64,000 nucleotides of DNA from Mytilus galloprovincialis (Eukaryota > Mollusca > Bivalvia > Mytilida > Mytilidae). The position numbers were made by a program, and so were the translations under genes. The stretch covers positions 64,067,078-64,131,077 of the forward strand of contig NC_134841.1 of NCBI RefSeq assembly GCF_965363235.1, read 5' to 3'. Below are positions 28,601 to 35,363 of the stretch, piece by piece. Numbering within the stretch: position 1 is the stretch's first letter; each line of letters opens with the position of its first letter. The notes beneath the pieces are model-generated. The model searched no databases. It had not been told where the DNA came from and saw only the letters and a list, made by a program, of their open reading frames with translations.

Positions 28601-31600
28601 GATAATTGACAACTAATAACTCTGCTGACCTGCAATTAAAAAACATTTTAAATGGACAACAAATGTCAAACAAAGGCATGCAAAGTTCAGAAATGGATAT
28701 TTTTTTCAAAAATTCTCCACTAAAACATTTCATTATTAATAGTTTTGTGAAGAATAAAGCTGGTTATAGAGAATTAAGAAGAATAAAGCTGGCTATAGAA
28801 AATTAAGTATCTAAAATTAAAATCACTAAACAAAACAGTCTTTCGGGTTTTTTTTGCCAGATATAGTTCATAGTTTTTACACATCCACTCAAATGAAAGG
28901 GAGATAGTCCAAGAGTCAGTCTGTCTTTAAAGACATTAGTACCATAACAGATAATGTGATAGCTTTCAAGACTAGGAAACAAGTTCATACATATAAAATA
29001 ACTTTTTACCCAAATAGAAATACAGTGAAACCTAACTAAACAGAATCCTGCATAAACCGAAAACTGTCTAAACCAAACATGTTCTGAAGTGCCGTCATAT
29101 CAAATTATGTTAGTTGTGAACCTGATAAAACCGAACAGCGGCCAAAAACAGATCAAATCGTAAGTCCCGAGGAAGTTCAGTTTAAACAGGTTTCACTGTA
29201 CCATGGAAAAGTATCAAGCTATTTGCATACAACTTATCATATCTTCATTCAACATGCCTGTTTGAAGCCTATCTTGGGTTGTTAACAGCGACTCTGTATG
29301 ATTAAGAGCTGGACATAGAGTTGATAGTTTCTATGTCATTTTGGTCTCTTGTGGAGATTTGTCTCATTGGCAATCATATTACATCTTCTTTTTTTATATA
29401 TAACATAAATACTTGTATGTTATTGCCCTTTTCAATCTTTATGTTTTTGGGGTTGCTGTCATATACCCCCAAAAAAAAATAGTTTTATTCATGAGTGCAT
29501 TATGGTTTCTTTTTTTGAGTATCTACTGCATTTTGTTATTACCATGGAGCCTCTAACTTAAGATCAGTAAACAACAATCCTGCCACAGCTCTGCTCAAAT
29601 CTAGAGGCTTAGTCATGTCTTCTTGGGCCTCCTGTAAATAAATGTAGACATTTAAATAATAATGCTTAATATTAGCATGTGAATATAGACATAATAAGTT
29701 TGACTTATATTTTTTTACCTTATGAAAATAAATAACTTATGAAACTATGACAACATTTTAAAGTTTTCCACAAATAATCAATTTCCATACACAAAACATT
29801 AAAGAATTGTTCTTCTAATGGAATCAATGAATTTGCATGATATATAAAAAGCTATACCCCACTGATAGTAAAGAGCTGTGTTCCAACAATATCAAAAACA
29901 TCTACTGTTCCATTGCTCCTAGAGCAAGCCACCATGGTATTGTCTGGGCTCCATGTCACCTGACGCCATTGTGGATATGGATCTCTGGGAACAACACCTC
30001 TGCCAACCACATTCTCAAAATTGTCCCTTTTAGACCTGTATAAAAATCAAACATATCTGACCAAAGTTTAAGAAAAAAAATATGAATAAAGATAATTTCT
30101 TTTGTAGCAAATAAAGATAAAGATTAGTTTATCTTTTTGAAGAAAACTGATAAAAGTTTCAGATTAAAAAAAAAAAAATCCTGTAAAGATATAACTAAAG
30201 AGCACAGATAAAAAATAAAATAGTCAACATAAAATTTTAGTTTTCTCTAATTATGTCAGTGTAAACTTTCTGCATCATAAATTCAGATGTATATAACTAT
30301 ATGCATATAAACTCAAGAGAATTCAAGAAATAAACATTTACTTAATATTAAGCTATTTTAAGGTCAACATGAAAATGATCTCAAAGTAATGGAGTCTGAG
30401 AACATAGATAATATTCAAAACATATAGTACTATAAGACTTATGATTACTACAAAACTACATAAAATAAATGTGTACCTGATTTCCACACACTGGTCTTGA
30501 AGTATTGCAATGTATATACATTCGCTGTAAGTGTAATGAAAACATTATAATGAAATAAATTATCCTTCATAATATGAAACTGCTTGTAAAATAGGTTTCA
30601 GTAAAATGTAAATATAGAAGGCATAAGTCCACATCAATGTCTTGTCCATCATAATTGATATTTCTATTTTGTTTTGTTTTTTTGCTCAACATGTTTTCTG
30701 AAGATGTTTTTTTCTGTGCCTTTTATAGCCAACTTTATGGTATGGGTTTTTCTCAATGGCTTTAATTGTGAACATCCACTTTATCTGAACTTTGGTGGAT
30801 AATCATTTCATTGGCAATTATACATCTGTTATTTTTATATTTAAAAAAATTAAAAATGTGAACCAAATTGAGGTTTTCATACAAATTCGACTCGCAACAA
30901 TGAGTTAATCAACAATGATCGTTTTGTTTGGAAAATTCAAAAGTGCAGATGCCAAACAGTACTAATTACAGCAGCAGAGGGTATAAAATTGAAAATGGAA
31001 ATGGGGAATGTGTCAAAGAGACAACCCGACCATAGAAAAGACAACAGAAGAAGGTCACCAACAGGTCTTCAATGTAGCGAGAAATTCTCGCACCCGGAGG
31101 CGTCCTCCAGCTGGCCCCTTAACAAATATATACCAGTTCAGTGATAATAAACGCCATACTAAACTCCAAATTGTACACAAGAAACTAAAATAAAAATAAT
31201 ACAAGACTAACAAAGGCCAGAGGCTCCTGACTTGGGACAGGCTATATACTATCTGGACATACCAGTGAGTATGCAATAGATTTATATAATTTTGATGTGA
31301 AAACAGATAAGACCTAAATATTGAATAACTGATTTTGTTAGTGTAGTTGTTTCAAGTATAACTTATTTCCTTTATTTGCAAAGTAATATCTGCTAAAGTT
31401 AATATTTACCTTGCTATGGCAATATGCCAGTTTATCTGACTGTTTACCAACTTCAGTAAATTTTGTGGCAGGGAACAAGGACTTGCAGAACTACAAACAA
31501 AATATCAAATTATTTGAATAAAATATCAAATCTTCACATTTCAAATACAGAAACATTTGTAAATATTTGCATGACAATTAATTAGTAGTTACTGTAATAT

Positions 31601-34600
31601 GTCTGATAGTTTTCACTCTGAGTGCTCTAGAATTAAGCGTAAGTTCGACTTTATGCAAAAGATCTGAATGATTTGTTCAATACAACTGGAACCACATTTG
31701 ATGTTTGTCATGAAAGCTGCAAGTTCTAGTGTTGTGTAACAATGATAAAAAAAAAACCAATAGTTTCAAGTATTTTTATGAAAACAATTAACATATATAT
31801 AATTTCATACAATTTTATCAATTGAAAGAAACAAATACATTAACATTTCCAAAATCATTTTCATTTACATAACTTGTATCATCAATTGGTTATTCAGTAC
31901 TTTACTAATAGTGTCCGATTTCAAACATATTTCTTAAATTGGTTTGAAATGTCTAAAACAAGCAATTTCTATGTCATTTTGGTCTCTTGAGGGGAGTTTT
32001 CTCATCGGCAGTCATTACAAACCTTCTTTTGATATTTACATTTAAAAACCTTCATAGTCTATGAACAATTATATCATACATTACAATACTGACTTACATG
32101 ATTGGTATTCCAAGAGTTCTCAAAAATGTCCAAATACTTCCTAAAATTAAAATAAGAATATATTAATAATATTTTTCTTTTTGGACATATACCATATTAT
32201 AATTGTGGAAGACATTTAACATTTGATCTAGAGATCAGCATCCTTAAACAGGACGTCATGGGTTGGTACCCACACTCTTGATTTTTTAATTGAAATAGAT
32301 ATAAGAAGATGTGGTAAGTGATGCTAGTATGTCAAACTTGGAATCTGTCACTTCAAATTTGTTATAATTGCATTCATTTCTTCACAGAATGCAAACAGGG
32401 CAATAAATAAATGGTACCGATTGCATTCCCAAATTCAAATTAATACATTTGTAATACATTATAAAACACTTCACATCAAATAAATCACAATTATTTTGGT
32501 AATTCTTATTCACTATGACAAAATATATCTACTTAATGATAAAACTTGTATTTATTTGCGATTAGAAATATGTGATTATTTATTGAGCAATTCCTATAGT
32601 TTTTCAGTCAGTCGCTACCAAAATCCATTAATCTCGCGAAGTCTTGTGAAATCCAAGATTTTATCAGTTTCATAGTTCATACTGAAAAGCCTATCAGATT
32701 CATTTCCTGTTCTATATACTGTTCCCAGCATGAAATAAGTAAATATTTCAAACAAACAGAAACTCCTGTTCTTCATCATGACTGTTCCTCATGAACAACG
32801 AAAACCAGAACTGGAAAACAAGGAGCCTAATACTTTAGTCACTTCTTACTTTGTGTTACTGATGTTAGTCTGCCCAGTAAAGATACATGGCCTTTATCTC
32901 TGGCTCCTCTTGTCTGTAAACAAAAATATCAATACATGTAATTGTTTGTGAAATGAGCTTGCATCAAAGATATAACAACTAGAGGCTCTTGGCTAGAGGC
33001 TCCCAAGAGCCTGTGTCGCTCACCTGTAACTACTGCTGTTTTCAAAATCATCATTGAAATAAGGTTTAAATCATAATTAATAGCAAATATAAGATACCAT
33101 AATAATGATTGAGGTTAAGTTTTGTTTAATTTTGTCAAGTAGTTAAATTAAAAGCAGGTCATCCAAATTTACTAGTCTAACAAAAATTACTGAAGACACC
33201 AAATCATTATTCAAGTTAGTTTGCAAGTTGTGACCATTTGAAATTGGTTTTTTTTATAACATTTTTCCCTTAACCTTCTTAAGTAAACCCCTAGAGTGGG
33301 GCGCACATATTCGCTGGGGACACAATTTCGCCGTTTTATGATTTTGGGGTGTAAAAACTTCAAAGGATGGCTGAAATGGAAGAAATATGCCGGTTAATTA
33401 AATTTTTATTACAAATATGATTATTTTTAAATTTCGGCACTTATTGCAAAGGACCGAAAAACAGACAACGATTTTAGGCCAATTTCCTGAATGAGAAACA
33501 CGATTTCAAAGAAGTATTTCTTAGTAATTCTTTGACGTCCTTTGTCCTAAATTTCAGTTCTTTACATCTTTGAAATGTCTGCTATTCATCTTTGATAAAA
33601 TTGGTTTGATAATATTGTTTTTAAAGTTGCAGTTATTTGGTTTAAAATAGATGTGCAAAAACAGCGAATATGTGTCCCCCTATGACAAAACATCAGGAAA
33701 TTTCAAGCACCCTTTAATCCAATTTTTCAGATGATTTTTTTTCAAACAAACACGTTTTCAAGCTAAAATATTTAATATATGAAGTTATCTTCATATAGAA
33801 ATATCAGTATACTTCAAAAACATAAAGACCTGAACATAAACTGCAGAAAACATGGAAAGATATGGCAAAAATGAGCACCCCACTCTATTATTATTTGTTC
33901 TATTTCGAAGCCATTGCTAAGTTATATTCTATTTGGCCCAGTAGATTAAGTGGAGAAAATTTGTGTAAAAGAAAAAGATGACAAAAATTTACTATAAAGG
34001 GCAACAACGTACTCCCTAAGGCAAGGGTGTGATGACAATTTTGGTTGTACATGTAAATATAAACTTATTTGTAGATTGTACTTTGATGAACAATATTGCT
34101 AATTTCGGTTTATCTCTATCTACATTTTGTATAATGACATATACGATAATAGCCAATAACTGTTTAAATTTAACAATAGGGCTCTTCACGGTTAGTTCGG
34201 CCATATTGGATAGGGGGCAGATTTTTTGGAAGGAGGTGGAAATGGTATGAAAGTGTGGGAAATCCTATGTGTGTTTCCAAGCAACAGCTCTGTTTTAATG
34301 ATGTTTTCCCGTATTTTTCACACCATTTTTACCTCTATTATGAAAATCTGCCCCCTATCCAATATGGCCGAACTAACCGTGAAGAGCCCTATTCAGGGAC
34401 AGCAACCCAACAACAGGTCGTCTGATTCATCTGAAAATATCAAGGTGGATAGATCTCAGCCCAATAATCTTGTTTACCCCGGACACATTTATTAAACCTG
34501 ATTTTTTTGTAACAGTTAACGCAATAACGGACAATACACCATATCGTTATTTGTCCGCCATTGCTGGAAATCACACAGGTTCCCGTAAAATTTTGACGTC

Positions 34601-35056
34601 ATAAAACAAAATGTCTGACGCCACAATGGAAAAGTGATTGTTGTTGACGTCAAAAGTTCAAGCGGACGGGTCAGCCGGGAATAGCGATAAGGTGTATGAG
34701 AAAGGCTCACTTGGCACATAATTGGGCCAGGTGAGCTAAAAAAGAAAAGTCAATTTCAGTCATTGGAAAGAAATCGTGTTTTTGAATTTCAATACTATTT
34801 CAAATCTAAAAAAAATATACAAGAAACTATAGAGATACTGCAAGAAGAGCTCACAAAAGTCAAAACGTCAAAAGCCTAGGGTTTGGAAAGCAAAAACTAA
34901 CTTTTTTTAGGATAAAATATGGTGCATAAATAGGGAAAGTGAATAGAAAGGTAGACGTACAAAAATTTCTGATTCTTGGGGCCATTCAGCTTGGACTGTT
35001 AAGTCATACAATATGTTTTCTTCTGCTAGTTCCACGTCGTCTTCTTCGTTCGCCAT
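101..35056 (-). CDS. NBAS: NBAS, N-terminal 869 residues (25 coding exons, 3' part outside window)
   Basis: Subunit of the NRZ (NBAS-RINT1-ZW10) tether for Golgi-to-ER vesicles, also linked to nonsense-mediated decay. Spliced by eye with GT-AG borders. Exons in transcript order: 34961-35056, 32850-32913, 32098-32140, 31410-31490, 30477-30524, 29858-30035, 29543-29631, 28338-28629, 27920-27988, 26809-26937, 26133-26196, 25641-25690, 25136-25279, 24411-24583, 23440-23509, 22785-22910, 21953-22104, 13971-14108, 11646-11724, 9704-9808, 5858-5922, 5573-5644, 2091-2165, 563-637, 101-230. They keep one frame throughout. Hallmarks against vertebrate NBAS: ENILYDL near residue 15, the propeller segment SAELLVVNYHG near 200, HYSGKLTIW near 340, VDVNWW near 395, STTPEELY near 520, GLDTDRVYQRQW near 550, KIKKRSWVFHE near 575, GLKGTDLQALLAI near 605, and ILSNFPETT near 755 at the start of the Sec39-like region. 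Residues 1-450 are the Nbas_N propeller. Vertebrate NBAS is about 2,370 residues, so roughly 1,500 lie beyond the left edge. The start is the first ATG matching the family N-terminus. Confidence 0.96.
1021..1973. mobile_element. pogo/Tigger-like non-autonomous element, TA target duplication
   Basis: Terminal inverted repeats begin CAGTCGACTCTCGTTATC on the left and end GAGAGTTAACTG on the right. Both ends are flanked by TA (1019-1020 and 1974-1975), the signature of Tc1/mariner/pogo insertion. About 950 bases with no surviving transposase ORF; GTTCGACTC-like subrepeats recur inside. It lies in NBAS intron 23. Confidence 0.8.
2166..3020. other. NBAS intron 22, left part: no gene seen
   Basis: AT-rich intronic DNA with a C-then-T homopolymer run near 2811-2831. 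No duplicated copy of the 2390-2520 segment was found in this window. Confidence 0.5.
3021..3304. repeat. Two-copy tandem duplication, about 154-base unit
   Basis: The segment 3021-3150 (with TCATCAGCAACATTTTATAT and a later GACATCATAGTCATGTCTGG) recurs almost unchanged at about 3174-3304. Confidence 0.85.
3330..4545. repeat. Dispersed element with two internal tandem arrays and a GAC tract
   Basis: A palindromic TTGCACAATATTGTGCAA-type head (3352-3435) is followed by half-units of about 130 bases containing GGACCCTTTGG or GGACCAACTTG (3450-3960). Three units of about 155 bases then contain CCTAATTCCTAAA (3975, 4125, 4280). A (GAC)n run at 4422-4462 and a unique tail complete it. The layout, tandem body plus GAC run plus short tail, recurs in the elements at 6333 and 60900. 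Confidence 0.75.
4422..4462 (+). repeat. (GAC)n microsatellite
   Basis: About 14 uninterrupted trinucleotide copies; they create spurious poly-Arg and poly-Val reading frames. Confidence 0.95.
5322..5466. mobile_element. Fold-back (hairpin) element
   Basis: Two arms of about 55 bases (left starts ACAGATATATCATGTTA, right ends AACATGATATATCTG) are near-perfect reverse complements separated by about 30 bases. The arms hold TTTGCGAAAAATACCAGT and its complement. It lies in NBAS intron 22. Confidence 0.85.
6333..9676. mobile_element. Large non-autonomous element with a six-copy 502-base tandem body
   Basis: It begins AACTAGAGGCTCTAAAGAGC and CTGTGTCGCTCACC, and ends GGGCCAGGTGAGCTAAAAA, so the GCTCACC/GGTGAGC ends are inverted. 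The body is a tandem array: the mark AAAAGATTAC or its variant occurs at 7041, 7541, 8043, 8545, 9047 and 9549, spacing 500-502, with a diverged first unit from about 6540. Units at 8043-9047 are almost identical. A GAC/GGAC tract at 9557-9625 precedes the tail. A shorter relative is at 32978-34741. No protein is encoded. Confidence 0.9.
9557..9630 (+). repeat. GAC/GGAC microsatellite at the end of the 502-base array element
   Basis: Runs of GAC interrupted by GGAC and GCCGGAC, directly before the element's terminal hairpin-like tail. Confidence 0.9.
9809..10910. other. NBAS intron 19, right part: no gene seen
   Basis: AT-rich intronic sequence. No paired inverted ends, tandem units or plausible exons were recognised. 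Confidence 0.45.
10912..11300 (+). repeat. SINE-like repeat family A, longest copy
   Basis: The head module has ACATGTTTAACCCCACCACA and CCCAAGTCAGGAGCCTG. The body has TATGCGGTATGGGTTTTGCT, and the tail GTCTCTTGTGGAGAGTTGTC, GGCAATCATGTC and ATCTTCTTTTTTATA. Partial copies of the tail are at 29268-29400, 30715-30840, 31965-32035, 37167-37530, 60310-60440 and (reversed) 18415-18480. Length about 390 bases, no ORF. Confidence 0.8.
11400..11628 (+). repeat. Dispersed repeat family B, copy 1
   Basis: It shares CACAATCATACACATTT and, about 150 bases later, TACAAATACAGCATAGCGAT and GTAGGGCTGTATCTGTA with a second copy at 52345-52600. Confidence 0.75.
12320..12480. mobile_element. Fold-back element nested in the TTAA element, first
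   Basis: Arms of about 65 bases are reverse complements (left CAATTACTGTCTTTTG, right CAAAAGACAGTAATTG) around a small GC-rich loop CGGCCGTCGGCCTC. The arms contain GTCAATAAAACC and its complement. Confidence 0.85.
12635..12786. mobile_element. Fold-back element nested in the TTAA element, second
   Basis: Arms of about 65 bases (left ATAACTAATCGCCGTATTTG, right CAAATACGGCGATTAGTTAT) with a short loop near 12710. The sequence is unrelated to the neighbouring fold-back but has the same architecture. Confidence 0.88.
13222..13970. other. NBAS intron 18 remainder: no gene seen
   Basis: Unannotated AT-rich DNA up to exon 18; no repeats or exons recognised. Confidence 0.4.
14653..16362 (+). CDS. 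TRIM-like protein: two B-boxes, coiled coil, C-terminal propeller, no RING (569 aa)
   Basis: Intact single-exon gene inside NBAS intron 17 on the opposite strand. B-box 1 has Cys16/19/29/32/37/40 and His44/53. B-box 2 has Cys79, His82, Cys87/91/94/99/102 and His107/110. A Glu/Lys-rich coiled coil covers about 125-240. Residues about 280-569 are a run of beta-rich repeats ending in motifs such as DIDSTGTLYIGC, consistent with an NHL-type or related propeller. No RING precedes the B-boxes, so it may not be an E3 ligase by itself; members of this bivalve class act in innate immunity or RNA binding, but no specific role can be read here. An in-frame TAA lies 12 bases before the ATG. The lack of introns and the intronic location fit retroposition of a member of an expanded family. 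Paralogue identity (TRIM2/3/45/56/71-like) cannot be settled by eye. Confidence 0.9.
   Translation: MALSKSFQKGQVPMLCQMCEESKEIKWKCLLCDFLLCTKCQKLHKKVKSTDQHTIIDIKDISSHQQQIKDKLDLSNIQCGIHSEHNCFLFCQSCEVVVCPLCITKIHNKHTMVELAEGYQLTLKSMKTFNSEIEEEIDQNEEKLSELGILKSSEERKYELEKQNILNREKKLKDEVEKHTNKLLKELDQRKEILMQSVNNAQNRSQKINKDLDLRRKNLNQALNSNIANQVFNIYSEEKTSRQQRIVPVSPKFKKLPKFVPGKNVVQDFYVGELKESDDDQKIFEFKVIKQYTTELTVVANLVCCDDRSILISGFPSPILHKLKLTNESLCDLHTFKTNISNMALLPSGDLLLSTNESNLTILSCSTSKVNPTKFSVNPLITLGVHVTSDHKILVGVRENQRKPFPVNGPRQVIMMSMDGEKEKVYHTDNKGKLIFTLPYKITTDNDNNIYVVDILDEEERARIVALDKTNRVRWIYTGNPDINKKQTLKPGDLVATKSDSIIVTDYYHHMIHILNTSGQCIHYLNTKDKLGIESPFSLDIDSTGTLYIGCRTYQGESNEAKIYTVSGF
16428..16496 (+). terminator. 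Polyadenylation signals of the nested TRIM-like gene
   Basis: Two AATAAA hexamers, at 16428 and 16491, lie 66 and 129 bases after the stop codon. They suggest the gene ends its own transcript inside the host intron. Confidence 0.55.
16600..17945. repeat. Element with seven units of a roughly 169-base tandem repeat
   Basis: The head is ACGCAACGAGTTGCGGAGGG, TATAATG, and a CCGTCCGTC microsatellite. The units contain GTCATCGCAACTCCTCT, GGACATACTATGTAGTTGTG and GAGTTACGCCCCTTTGAAC; marks at 16871, 17044, 17213, 17382, 17551 and 17719 give spacing 168-173. The tail is GTGCTCACTAAGGTTCTTTAA. Relatives with the same head and tail are at 40500-41445. Confidence 0.88.
17946..18407. other. NBAS intron 17 spacer: no gene seen
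   Basis: AT-rich spacer with a short GATCAAGGTCAGAT fragment resembling the units at 20330-20880, suggesting a repeat remnant. Confidence 0.4.
18485..18880. repeat. 36-base minisatellite, 11 copies
   Basis: The unit holds CACAGTATGGCAAGTTCCTG and GATAGCTATAGT; copies start at 18491 and every 36 bases to 18851, nearly identical except the first and last. The unit is a multiple of three and lacks stops in several frames, so it opens four spurious ORFs of 130-178 codons. The left flank (18415-18480) is a reversed tail of repeat family A. Confidence 0.97.
18972..20330. other. NBAS intron 17 spacer: no gene seen
   Basis: AT-rich intronic sequence without recognised exons, paired inverted ends or tandem units. 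Confidence 0.4.
20330..20880. repeat. Degenerate tandem array, units about 140-150 bases
   Basis: CAAGGTCAG-type marks occur near 20393, 20537, 20689 and 20827, each preceded by CCATG/AATGA-like text and followed by CCTG(C/T)CA or a variant. At least four old units. Confidence 0.6.
20985..21900. repeat. Element with about five units of a 163-base tandem repeat
   Basis: The head is AACAAGAGGCTGTCACAACG. The units contain CAAGAACCATAACTCCTGAA and TTGACCTCCATTTTGTC, with marks near 21052, 21214, 21375, 21538 and 21701. The GC-rich tail CGCCCGGCCGCCCGCC is followed by CATTTTTGTCACAAAAATCAGG. It lies just beside NBAS exon 17. Confidence 0.85.
22105..22784. other. NBAS intron 16: no gene seen
   Basis: 680 bases of AT-rich intron with no feature recognised, apart from a short head-module-like text near 22585 (AACCCCAACACATTTTGTATG). 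Confidence 0.4.
24163..24263. mobile_element. Short inverted-repeat element
   Basis: TATATGAGCTGCAT at the left is matched by ATGCAGCTCATATA at the right, enclosing about 70 bases. A small MITE or hairpin in NBAS intron 14. Confidence 0.55.
24610..24830 (+). repeat. Repeat family C, partial copy
   Basis: It contains GGCCAGCTGAAGGACTCCTC, CATTGAAGACCTATTG, GGTTGTTGTCTCTTTGACAC and CCCCATTTTCATTCTCAATT. Other copies: 30985-31250 (minus) and 63713-64000 (plus). Confidence 0.8.
24871..24997. mobile_element. MITE family D, copy 1
   Basis: The ends ACACCTTATC and GATAAGGTGT are inverted repeats; the inner right end has AATAGC. Related copies lie at 34536-34695 and 47502-47793. Confidence 0.7.
27050..27335 (+). 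repeat. Dispersed element ending in GTGGGGCATAAAAA
   Basis: It starts AACAAGAATGTGTCCTCAGT, has TTTGAAGTTGATTGGACTTC and a GACGGACGGACGAACGGACG run, and ends CGTAGGTGGGGCATAAAAA. Same general plan (body, GAC-like run, short tail) as other elements here. Only one copy in the window, so repeat status is partly from general knowledge of molluscan introns. Confidence 0.55.
27435..27612. mobile_element. Fold-back/MITE with complex inverted arms
   Basis: AATTTGCCGTTTCAGAATCT and TGGGTAAT at the left pair with ATTACCCA and AGATTCTTAAAAGGCAAATT at the right; inner GCGTACACCAAAA pairs with TTTTGGTGTACG. Confidence 0.75.
29023..29198. mobile_element. TA-flanked MITE, CAGTGAAACCT ends, copy 1
   Basis: The ends CAGTGAAACCTAACTAAACA and TTTAAACAGGTTTCACTG are inverted, with TA on both sides (29021-29022 and 29199-29200). 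176 bases; Tc1/mariner-pogo type. A relative lies at 40062-40222. Confidence 0.85.
29260..29402 (+). repeat. SINE-like family A, partial copy
   Basis: It contains GGTCTCTTGTGGAGATTTGT, CTCATTGGCAATCATA and ATCTTCTTTTTTTATAT. Confidence 0.75.
30690..30842 (+). repeat. SINE-like family A, diverged partial copy
   Basis: It contains TATGGTATGGGTTTTTCTCA, a diverged GGTGGATAATCATTTCATTG and GGCAATTATACATCTGTT. Confidence 0.6.
30985..31250 (-). repeat. Repeat family C, minus-strand copy
   Basis: Reads as the reverse complement of 63790-64000: CCCATTTCCATTTTC tail, GGAGGACGCCTCCGGGTGCG, and the head text CCCAAGTCAGGAGCCTCTGG at the far end. A 73-codon ORF inside is a by-product. Confidence 0.82.
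31960..32035 (+). repeat. SINE-like family A, tail remnant
   Basis: ATGTCATTTTGGTCTCTTGA and CTCATCGGCAGTCATTAC are diverged tail text. Confidence 0.5.
33289..33890. mobile_element. Nested element with CTAGAGTGGGG / CCCCACTCTA ends
   Basis: The left end CTAGAGTGGGGCGCACATAT is matched inversely by GAGCACCCCACTCTA. An inner pair, CAGCGAATATGTGTCCCCC and ATATTCGCTGGGGACAC, is also inverted. About 600 bases, no ORF. Confidence 0.6.
34175..34393. mobile_element. 219-base MITE with perfect inverted ends of about 50 bases
   Basis: The left arm starts AATAGGGCTCTTCACGG and contains TTCGGCCATATTGGATAGGG. The right arm is its exact reverse complement ending GAAGAGCCCTATT. It interrupts the ancestral repeat text before TTCAGGGACAGCAACCC. 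Perfect arms suggest a recent insertion. Confidence 0.9.
34536..34695. mobile_element. MITE family D, copy 2
   Basis: The ends ACACCATATCGTTATTTGTC and AATAGCGATAAGGTGT are inverted. The interior TGGAAATCACACAGGTT and GATTGTTGTTGACGTCAAAA match copy 3 at 47502-47793. Confidence 0.8.
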
Positions 35057-35363
35057 ATTTACATTTTAAAACGCAAAGGTCAAAAGAGGTTCCGAAATAA
35101 ATTATTTAATAAAATCAATAAATGATCATGATGTGCGTGTAGTTCATTAAAAGGATTATGTCATGAACAAATATATACGGTTTTATTTAATTTATGACTA
35201 ACTCTTCAAATTTACATGATAACTTATTTTAATATGATTGGGGAATACCTTTTCAATTGAAATTAACTCCCTTCTCTGTTTGGATTCTCTCTAGACTTTA
35301 CATTTCATCATGAATAGAGGGAATCCTTCTGCTACAGGGGTGAACATTTGAAGCTTAACAGCA
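35057..35363. promoter_or_regulatory. Probable bidirectional promoter between NBAS and PPCDC
   Basis: Only 307 bases separate the divergent start codons of NBAS (minus) and PPCDC (plus), so both 5' UTRs and core promoters should lie here. The stretch is AT-rich, has no convincing TATA box at a standard distance for either gene, and appears free of the dispersed repeats that fill nearly every other gap. The promoter role is inferred from layout alone. If the possible acceptor at 35294 is used, the PPCDC transcription start would lie farther from its ATG. Confidence 0.55.

Larger units (their letters stand above)
32978..34741. mobile_element. Relative of the 502-base array element, carrying three nested insertions
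   Basis: It starts AACTAGAGGCTCTTGGCTAG and GTGTCGCTCACCTG, and ends GGGCCAGGTGAGCTAAAAAA, like 6333-9676. Family text such as ACTATAAAGGGCAACAAC (33980), TATCTCTATCTA (34107) and GGGACAGCAACCCAACAAC (34398) survives. Insertions: 33289-33890, 34175-34393 and 34536-34695. It lies in NBAS intron 1. Confidence 0.8.
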
